Below are positions 5,950 through 10,615 of a stretch of 10,615 bases of DNA, piece after piece. The stretch is from Crinalium sp049646245 (lineage in GTDB: Bacteria; Cyanobacteriota; Cyanobacteriia; Cyanobacteriales; PCC-9333). The position numbers were made by a program, and so were the translations under genes. The DNA lies in the NCBI GenBank assembly GCA_049646245.1, contig JBARVL010000375.1, positions 1 to 10,615 on the forward strand, given 5' to 3'. How positions within the stretch are numbered: position 1 is the stretch's first letter; every line of letters starts with the position of its first letter. The notes beneath the pieces are model-generated. The model was not told where the DNA came from and did not search any database. It saw nothing but the letters and a program-made list of their open reading frames with translations.

Positions 5950-6267
5950 TTATTCCTTAACAAAGTGAGGATTAAAAGTGGATGCTGTCGCTAATCTTTC
6001 AATAACTTGTTCGGCGGTAATTAAGCGTTTAAGGACAACTTGACCAATCGTGCTAGTGGCGGAGCTATTTTGCTCTGTCGGATTTACTTCTACCATGATT
6101 ATTTCTTCTTCTACTTGGTAAAGCCATAATTTCTCGTTTTGCTCTACAAAACAAATGTTTAGGCGTTCAATTTCCGGTTTGCGTCGCCAAGCAGCTTCAT
6201 TCCACAAGCCACCAAATTCCCAAACGCGCCCGACTGTCCATCCTTCTGCTAGAAAAAAATACTTCAC
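5950..6267 (-). CDS. Hypothetical protein, 105 aa, upstream of psbB
   Basis: I do not recognise a family. The protein begins with an aromatic-rich segment (MKYFFLAEGWTVGRVWEFGG) containing several Trp, then a WRRKPEIERL stretch and a probable beta-strand core (LNICFVEQNEKLWLYQVEEEIIMVEV). A polar linker at about 62-72 and a C-terminal helix (IGQVVLKRLITAEQVIERL) follow. There is no signal peptide or membrane span. The start is GTG (6265-6267), and the codon just before it is an in-frame TGA, so the ORF cannot extend further; no good Shine-Dalgarno is seen. It is on the psbB strand, with a 251-base gap, so co-transcription is uncertain. The amino-acid pattern looks like a real folded protein rather than a chance ORF. 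Confidence 0.6.
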   Translation of the reverse strand: MKYFFLAEGWTVGRVWEFGGLWNEAAWRRKPEIERLNICFVEQNEKLWLYQVEEEIIMVEVNPTEQNSSATSTIGQVVLKRLITAEQVIERLATASTFNPHFVKE

Positions 6268-6307
6268 TCAGGTTTTATGTTCAGATGTACTTTTCCGAAT
6301 TATTTTA

Positions 6308-6326
6308 AGCGGTCAGCACTCAGCTA
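6308..6326. repeat. 19-bp dispersed repeat, copy 2
   Basis: AGCGGTCAGCACTCAGCTA matches the reverse complement of 1489-1507 at 18 of 19 positions. A partial third copy, GCGGTCAGCT, follows at 6331-6340. The element lies in a 152-base gap between two hypothetical genes and has no coding content. Confidence 0.6.
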
Positions 6327-6419
6327 GCTCGCGGTCAGCTTTTCTATTTTCCGCGCATCTACCTAAGTGAGAGCGTCTGCCCCTAAAATTAATGAGTTTT
6401 TATATTAAATTTATTTAAG

Positions 6420-7001
6420 TTAGGCTTTTAATGCTGATGCTTGCAGATATTGCCGATGTTGTTTACCTGATTGTATGACGTTGGCGATCGCATCTGGATA
6501 ATCTGAAAACTGCTGTCTTTGCGCCTTGTAAAGTTGTACAGCAATATTAAGACTTTCCTCATTCCTACACTCCCTTAAAATTGCTTCCCATCCCCGCGCC
6601 CAATTCCACGCTTTAATTAATCCAGCAGCTTTTTCTTTTAGTGTTTGTAAACGGGTAGCAGCTAACGTCAAGACTTCCTGTAATTGCTGTTTATGCTCAT
6701 CACGATAACGGTAGTGTTCTAATTCGGCTTCTGTCGAGGCAATGATTTCTTCTAGGGTTTGCCAGTCGTTACAAGTATTCAGTAGGCGGATAACTGCCTC
6801 AACCCACGCATTCAGACGGCGATAGCTGCCAAATATAGCCCCTTCTCCTTCAACGATCGCATAAAATATCGCTGCCCATTTCCATTGCTTCTCGGTGGGA
6901 GTAGAAAGCTTTTCGGCTGGCTTTTTGACTGCTTGAGATATATCACTCAAGGTGGGTTTCAGGGTTCTGGGGTCAATAAATGCTGTTAATTTTTTCGCCA
7001 T
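6420..7001 (-). CDS. Hypothetical protein, 193 aa, helical
   Basis: No family is recognised. The protein is soluble and appears almost wholly helical, with an N-terminal basic, proline-containing arm (about 1-37). A Trp-rich segment with EGEGAIFGSYRRLNAWVEAV follows at about 39-70. A charged helical stretch, possibly a coiled coil, runs from about 80 to 130 (EEIIASTEAELEHYRYRDEH). The C-terminal part includes AWNWARGWEAILRECR and ends in QASALKA. The ATG start is supported by AGGAG with about a 9-base spacer. The gene is divergent from the helix-turn-helix pair at 7154; the 152 bases between them hold repeated TTCCGA motifs and a palindrome, so the two transcription units may share regulation. 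A HIP1 site lies at 6484-6491. Confidence 0.75.
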   Translation of the reverse strand: MAKKLTAFIDPRTLKPTLSDISQAVKKPAEKLSTPTEKQWKWAAIFYAIVEGEGAIFGSYRRLNAWVEAVIRLLNTCNDWQTLEEIIASTEAELEHYRYRDEHKQQLQEVLTLAATRLQTLKEKAAGLIKAWNWARGWEAILRECRNEESLNIAVQLYKAQRQQFSDYPDAIANVIQSGKQHRQYLQASALKA

Positions 7002-7049
7002 TGTTGTTACTCCTGGGCTATAGCACTGAAGAGAACCTGCTGGCTTTTA

Positions 7050-7103
7050 TTCCGACTTCCGAAATATTGCCATAACTTTATTATACATACTTTCCGAAGT
7101 ATG
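7050..7103. promoter_or_regulatory. Candidate operator between divergent genes
   Basis: CATACTT-TCCG-AAGTATG (7086-7103) is a perfect 7-bp inverted repeat with a 4-base centre. The core TTCCGA occurs three times, at 7050-7055, 7057-7062 and within the palindrome at 7092-7097. The block lies about 50 bases before the ATG of the first helix-turn-helix gene and about 50-100 bases before the divergent 193-aa gene. A TTATAC element at 7081-7086 could be a -10 box. Autoregulation by the neighbouring helix-turn-helix protein is an inference from position. Confidence 0.45.
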
Positions 7104-7153
7104 GGAAGATGGCGACGTGATAAATTGGTGTTAGTTTGGCAGTGGATTAGACA

Positions 7154-7495
7154 ATGCCTAGATTACGGACAACTTTCATACAGCGTGAGCAAAAGCGCCA
7201 AAAGTTACTCAACTTGGCTCGCTTTGTTAATGAAATTTTGACTGAGCATGAGATGAGTGCTTTACAATTCGCTAAACTCTCAGGAATTGCCAAGTCTACT
7301 GTATATACGATCCTTTCAGCCGACCATGAGCCAAGTTCAGGAAATATGCGAAAATTGAGCGTAGCCCTTTCTGAATTAACAGGTAAACGCATTTCTAGGG
7401 ACTATCTAGAATCCTTAATCGATCAAGCAGATGAGACAACAACTAATTCTCATGTAGTTGGAGAAGCGGATGAAGACGCTATTGAGGAAGGATGA
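7154..7495 (+). CDS. XRE-type helix-turn-helix DNA-binding protein
   Basis: This 113-aa protein has a Cro/C1-like helix-turn-helix at about residues 35-75: SALQFAKLSGIAKSTVYTIL, then a turn and NMRKLSVALSELTG. The pattern AKLSGIAKSTVY is the expected recognition-helix region. The N-terminal 30 residues are basic and helical (RTTFIQREQKRQKLLNLARF). The C-terminal tail is acidic (EADEDAIEEG). It is probably a cytosolic transcription regulator or an antitoxin-like repressor. The ATG is chosen because it is the first start in frame; the ribosome binding site is weak. It overlaps the next gene by ATGA, so the two are translationally coupled. Its upstream palindrome may be its own operator. Target genes are unknown. 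Confidence 0.8.
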   Translation: MPRLRTTFIQREQKRQKLLNLARFVNEILTEHEMSALQFAKLSGIAKSTVYTILSADHEPSSGNMRKLSVALSELTGKRISRDYLESLIDQADETTTNSHVVGEADEDAIEEG

Positions 7496-7917
7496 AAGCT
7501 GCGACAGGAAAGATTGTAAAAAGAATTTATACCGATGAAGGTTTGAGAACTTTGGCTTACCTCATCTTAAAAACCCGTGCTATTAAACGCTGGAGTCGCC
7601 GACAATTTGCACGGGAATCAGGTGTAGGATCTGATCACACTATTAAACGTTTAGAAGAAAATATTTATCCGGCGATTAGACCTTCGGAACCAGCACCATA
7701 TACACTGGATGCGATCGCTACTGCGTTAATCTCAAAATTAGAGCTAATTCCAGATTCTACGGATAATTCGGAATTTACAGGTAATGACCTTTATAGTTTA
7801 TGTCGGGGACAATGGGAAATTCCAGCCGAAAAGCAAAAATTAACTCAGGAAGAAGCAGAGTTTTTACAACGAAGTACGCCAAATCTGCCTAAAGATTTGT
7901 GTGAGTCACCCGATTAA
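7492..7917 (+). CDS. Second small helix-turn-helix-like protein, coupled to the first
   Basis: This 141-aa protein starts inside the stop region of the preceding gene (ATGA, four-base overlap) with GAGGAAGG immediately before. Residues 33-80 resemble a helix-turn-helix, with SRRQFARESGVGSDHTIKRL as the likely helix-turn-recognition segment. A loop (YPAIRPSEPAPY) and the helix TLDAIATALISKL follow, similar to XRE domains with an inserted loop. The C-terminal part is short and polar (EIPAEKQKLTQEEAEFL). Its partner role is unknown: it may form a hetero-oligomeric regulator with the 113-aa protein, or be the effector of a two-gene module. No catalytic motif is visible. A HIP1 octamer at 7711-7718 lies in the coding sequence. 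Confidence 0.7.
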   Translation: MKAATGKIVKRIYTDEGLRTLAYLILKTRAIKRWSRRQFARESGVGSDHTIKRLEENIYPAIRPSEPAPYTLDAIATALISKLELIPDSTDNSEFTGNDLYSLCRGQWEIPAEKQKLTQEEAEFLQRSTPNLPKDLCESPD

Positions 7918-7929
7918 ATTACTTAATTT

Positions 7930-7966
7930 AAGCAAAGGTTGCTTGTGAAAAATATAGTTTTTTTTT
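7930..7966 (+). terminator. Possible weak terminator of the helix-turn-helix pair
   Basis: AAGCAA-AGG-TTGCTT (7930-7944) forms a 6-bp hairpin starting 13 bases after the stop codon. A run of nine T follows at 7958-7966, but 13 bases separate it from the stem, so the geometry is not classical. It lies where convergent transcription from the methyltransferase gene would also have to end. Confidence 0.3.
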
Positions 7967-7967
7967 A

Positions 7968-8001
7968 ACGCAAAGGGCGCAAAGGTTCACGCAAAGGACG
8001 C
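7968..8001. repeat. Short RCGCAAAGG repeat cluster
   Basis: Three copies of RCGCAAAGG occur at 7968-7976, 7977-7985 and 7989-7997, followed by a partial ACGC. Similar ACGCAAAG tracts are, from memory, common intergenic repeats in heterocystous cyanobacteria. It sits between two converging genes. Confidence 0.6.
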
Positions 8002-8011
8002 TCCATGTTAG

Positions 8012-9526
8012 CTAAATATCTAATTTCATTTGAGTTGCTTTAATTTCTATTTGTTTTTCAGCAGATTTGAGGACTTCAAAACTGAGGCGAATATCAAGGC
8101 GTTTATTTTCTTCTATGATTTCTTTAATGGTGACAATTTGAATGCGATCGCAACTTTGACTCATATATCTAGTTTGATAAATTCCAGCAGTTTTGGCTGT
8201 CTTAATCATCTCCTTTGTTGGTTCTTTTAAGGTAATAAAAATTCCCATAGCTGCTTGTTCAAGCGTCATTGTGCCTTGTAAATCTCGAATATCGCCGGAT
8301 TTGACATTGCCTGATTTTACTTGCAAGATAATTTTTTCTGGTTCGTCTTTATCTCCTTGAAAATAGGCAATACCATCTATTCCTTTGTCTGAGCCTTTTT
8401 TCTGATTTATAATAGCGCGGTTATTGCTATATGTAAGCACTGCCCATTTTTCAAATTCTTTCCGAGTGCGATCGTCTTTTTTATTCGCTAGGGCAATAGC
8501 TGATTCTATATCTTTAGGAATACCGTTTAGTTTAATTTGTTCTAGTACACCTTTACCAAAAGTATCTTCAAGGCGTTTTAAAATTAAACTAATACTTTGA
8601 TATGTAATATCAATTCCTATCCATTGACGATTAAGCCTTTGGCAAACTGCAACTGTAGTTCCGCAACCACAGTAAGCATCTAAAACTACATCTCCTTCAT
8701 TACTACTAACTTTAATTATTCTTTCTAACAATGCTTCAGGTTTTTGAGTAGGATAACCTAAACGCTCTCTATCTTCTCTATTCAAAGTTTCAACATCTAT
8801 CCAATAATCTTCTGCTATTTTTCCTTCATCTAAATAATATCTATAAATCTTTCCTGTTTTTCGATCTTTTTTTTCTTGATATTCTCTCCCGTCTGTATCT
8901 ACACCAACCTTCATGTGAGAATTTTGCTTTCTAGGAATTGAAGCAGCTTTTTGATTAAAGGTATGTATATCTTTATTACTCTTGGTATAAAATAAAATTA
9001 CATCATGTTTGCGCCCAAACCTATTTTTACTTTTGCCACCTATGGAGTAACACCAAACAAGTTCATTTTGAAATTCTCCGCTATTAGGACAAAATATGGC
9101 ATCTAAAACCAATTTTAAGTAATGACTTGCAGTTGGATCACAATGTAAATAAAAACTACCTGTAGGTTTTAAAACTCGATTAATCTCAGCTACCCGTAAA
9201 GTCATACTAACTAAATAAGCTAGTAAGCTACCTTTGCCCAATACTTTAGTTAAACCTGCGATTAAATCAATACTTTGTGCGGTAAATCTACCTTGATAGT
9301 TTTCTAGGATTTCAGCTAAACCTTGATTAGCAAAATTATCCCATGTCCACAAATCGACAAACGCCTGTGCTTGCGCTCTATCTTCAGTGCCAATATTATT
9401 ATAAATTTGGTTATAATTTCGTTTAGAGTTAAAAGGTGGATCGATGTAACATAAATCTACTGATTCATCTTTGATGTATTTACGCAAAACTTCAATATTA
9501 TCACCGTAAAAAAGTTGGTTGACCAT
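8012..9526 (-). CDS. Adenine-type DNA methyltransferase fused to an Mrr-like nuclease domain
   Basis: A 504-aa restriction-modification-type enzyme. Motif IV DPPF (29-32) comes before the AdoMet-binding motif DAYCGCGTT (283-291), the order of beta-class amino-methyltransferases (N6_N4_Mtase family); DPPF favours N6-adenine as product. YPTQKP (258-263) matches the conserved YPTQKPxxL segment of this class. The region between, about 130-250, is the likely target-recognition part. From about 352 the protein changes to an Mrr_cat-like fold: FEKWAV (358-363), KGSDKGIDGIAYF with Asp380/Asp384, then ILQVK (Gln402, Lys404), matching the D-(Q)xK active site of Mrr nucleases. Methylation and cleavage may thus reside in one chain. 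The ATG start lacks a strong Shine-Dalgarno. No separate restriction or specificity gene is adjacent. It looks more AT-rich than psbB or rpsA, suggesting horizontal acquisition. Confidence 0.9.
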   Translation of the reverse strand: MVNQLFYGDNIEVLRKYIKDESVDLCYIDPPFNSKRNYNQIYNNIGTEDRAQAQAFVDLWTWDNFANQGLAEILENYQGRFTAQSIDLIAGLTKVLGKGSLLAYLVSMTLRVAEINRVLKPTGSFYLHCDPTASHYLKLVLDAIFCPNSGEFQNELVWCYSIGGKSKNRFGRKHDVILFYTKSNKDIHTFNQKAASIPRKQNSHMKVGVDTDGREYQEKKDRKTGKIYRYYLDEGKIAEDYWIDVETLNREDRERLGYPTQKPEALLERIIKVSSNEGDVVLDAYCGCGTTVAVCQRLNRQWIGIDITYQSISLILKRLEDTFGKGVLEQIKLNGIPKDIESAIALANKKDDRTRKEFEKWAVLTYSNNRAIINQKKGSDKGIDGIAYFQGDKDEPEKIILQVKSGNVKSGDIRDLQGTMTLEQAAMGIFITLKEPTKEMIKTAKTAGIYQTRYMSQSCDRIQIVTIKEIIEENKRLDIRLSFEVLKSAEKQIEIKATQMKLDI

Positions 9527-9559
9527 TTTATTACTAAAACTCTTCCATCGAGGTAGTCA

Positions 9560-10057
9560 TTATGAGTTTGAAAAAATATTATCAAAGATAGAACGAGAAA
9601 TTCTAAAATTAATCTTTAATAATTTCTGATAAAATTCATTTGAATCACTGATATCAATTTTACCAGCTTGCGTTAACTTTTTAATAATTGCTAAAGTTCC
9701 TTTAACATTTAGACCAAAATTATTAGCTGCTTTTCGTGCTGCTAAATCATCCAAAATAACAAAATCAGCTTGTAATTCTGTAGCTAAAGCAATTGTTTCT
9801 GATTCACCCAACCCTAAGCTGAGATTAAGGTGATTACACAAAGAACTTAAATTAGTGGATTTGACGATTAGCTTTTTAGATGTAATTAAAGGAGCAAGCG
9901 CAGAATTAATTTCATCGCTTTTGGCTTGAACTTCATTTAAAACAGATTGGGGCAAGTAAAATTCATCGTTTGAGTCTATAAATGGTTCTAAAAACTGTAA
10001 ACGAACTAAAAAAATAATCGGTGATGAATTTATAACTATCTTCAAAATTATTGCCAC
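9560..10057 (-). CDS. DUF3368-type PIN-like toxin
   Basis: Probable ribonuclease toxin of a type II toxin-antitoxin system. The DUF3368/PIN pattern runs through the protein: VINSSPIIFLVRL (8-20), LPQSVLNEV with Glu42, LGLGESETIALA (81-92; Glu85, Glu87), ILDDLAARKAA (101-111; Asp103, Asp104), then GLNVKGTLAIIKKLTQAGKI and a C-terminal FRIS. In PIN nucleases the first motif usually carries Asp; here it is Asn10, which may lower or alter activity, although SSP-type variants are known in this family. The longest ORF begins with GTG (10057) inside the upstream gene. The TTG at 10045-10043 (residue 5), with GGGAG 11 bases before it, begins closer to the family start and may be the true one. It is translationally linked to the UPF0175 gene before it. 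Confidence 0.8.
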   Translation of the reverse strand: MAIILKIVINSSPIIFLVRLQFLEPFIDSNDEFYLPQSVLNEVQAKSDEINSALAPLITSKKLIVKSTNLSSLCNHLNLSLGLGESETIALATELQADFVILDDLAARKAANNFGLNVKGTLAIIKKLTQAGKIDISDSNEFYQKLLKINFRISRSIFDNIFSNS

Positions 10058-10287
10058 TCCCTTTCTCTTTCTATATCTTCTTCATCAAGATAAGAAAAAT
10101 CAATTCCTAATAAATCTAAGATTTGCAATAACTCTTCGGAGTCGATATTCATCACTTCAGCAGCTTTGCTCAAACTAATCAGTCTTAAAGTCAAAGCTCC
10201 TAAAATAAATAAAAACTGCTCTTTTTTTTGTTTGTCAGTGAATATTGGTAACGTAGCAGCTATATTTTGAATTGTTGTAGTTGTCAT
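10048..10287 (-). CDS. UPF0175-family antitoxin
   Basis: A 79-aa small protein whose C-terminal two thirds match the UPF0175 pattern: LTLRLISLSKAAEVMNIDSE, then ELLQILDLLGIDFSYLDEED and an acidic/basic end. The KAAE...LL.ILDLLGI segment is a small DNA-binding-like helix-turn-helix. UPF0175 genes commonly precede DUF3368 toxin genes, as here, where the stop codon overlaps the longest form of the toxin ORF by 10 bases. The role is inferred as neutralising the toxin and repressing the operon. The ATG start has only a weak AGAGAAA element upstream. Confidence 0.8.
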   Translation of the reverse strand: MTTTTIQNIAATLPIFTDKQKKEQFLFILGALTLRLISLSKAAEVMNIDSEELLQILDLLGIDFSYLDEEDIEREREWQ

Positions 10288-10329
10288 TATGATTTTCTCT
10301 GCTTTTAATAAACACCATGTTTTTAACTG

Positions 10330-10548
10330 TTAATCTCCTAATAATATCCGCATAGCTTTTAAAGCAGCACTACGTTTACTATTACTTACTAATTTTAGCA
10401 ACCCAATAAGGAGATTATTCATTTCCCAAGCTTCAAACTGCTTTAATTCTTTATAGCTAATAATGGCTGCTACCGCTTGACCTTCTTGATGAACTACCCC
10501 GCCCAAATCAGAGATTTGGACGAAGTTTCTGGCACTTCTTCTGCCCAA
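10330..10548 (-). CDS. Phd/YefM-like antitoxin, possibly with a frameshifted start
   Basis: A 72-aa ORF resembling Phd-type antitoxins: ARNFVQISDLGGVVHQEG is followed by QAVAAIISYKELKQFEAWE, matching the GxPVAxLISxEEYExL core. A less typical helical tail ends in MRILLGD. The start is TTG (10546-10548), with GGAGG (10560-10564 on the complementary strand) 11 bases before it. No toxin of the usual RelE/Doc kind follows; the next genes are the UPF0175/DUF3368 pair. The N-terminal part looks shifted: ATG-AAA-CAA-GTT in one frame and an AEE stretch in another precede ARNFVQ, so the original reading frame may have been lost by indels. It may be a remnant or a working short antitoxin. Confidence 0.45.
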   Translation of the reverse strand: MGRRSARNFVQISDLGGVVHQEGQAVAAIISYKELKQFEAWEMNNLLIGLLKLVSNSKRSAALKAMRILLGD

Positions 10549-10615
10549 CTTGTTTCATACCTCCGCAACTTTTTACGGCTTTGGGGTTAGAAATAGAGGT
10601 CGAACATCCATGCTT

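Noticed and set aside
10567..10612. Short minus-strand reading frame at the right edge (MDVRPLFLTPKP)
   Set aside because: It is only 12 codons before a stop and has no recognisable homology; it could be the tail of a gene outside the window, but this cannot be supported.

Overview
The window looks like a chromosomal segment of a filamentous, probably Nostocales-type cyanobacterium. The clearest evidence is the photosystem II pair psbB (CP47) and psbT, followed on the same strand by nrdR and a three-domain ribosomal protein S1. Seven copies of the cyanobacterial HIP1 octamer GCGATCGC and several dispersed palindromic repeats of a Nostoc-like type agree with this. No rRNA, tRNA, CRISPR array or insertion sequence was found.

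Positions 1-630 hold a hairpin terminator, two G-rich direct repeats able to form G-quadruplexes, and a small conserved-looking 66-aa gene with a CRP-like palindrome upstream. Positions 635-5698 are a minus-strand core block, transcribed from right to left: psbB, psbT, nrdR, rpsA, then a HAD-family phosphatase. The gaps are wide enough for separate promoters. psbB-psbT is the most likely co-transcribed pair. rpsA has its own strong terminator and an unusual C-terminal tail of ten 8-residue acidic repeats. Positions 5950-7001 carry two minus-strand genes of unknown function (105 and 193 aa).

From about 7000 to the right edge the content becomes accessory and, in the last 2.6 kb, AT-rich by eye. 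A plus-strand pair of small helix-turn-helix genes overlaps by ATGA and sits behind a palindrome flanked by repeated TTCCGA motifs. It is divergent from the 193-aa gene and converges on a 504-aa protein that joins an N6-adenine-type DNA methyltransferase to an Mrr-like nuclease domain. Further right is a UPF0175/DUF3368 (PIN-like) toxin-antitoxin pair, preceded by a Phd-like small ORF whose N-terminus may be frameshifted. This right-hand part reads as a small defence or addiction cluster beside a photosynthesis and translation core block.

The most notable points are the methyltransferase-nuclease fusion, the repeat-expanded S1 tail, the helix-turn-helix pair with its candidate operator, the possibly decayed Phd-like gene, and nested inverted repeats after psbT. 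All family assignments rest on motifs read by eye; no database search was made.
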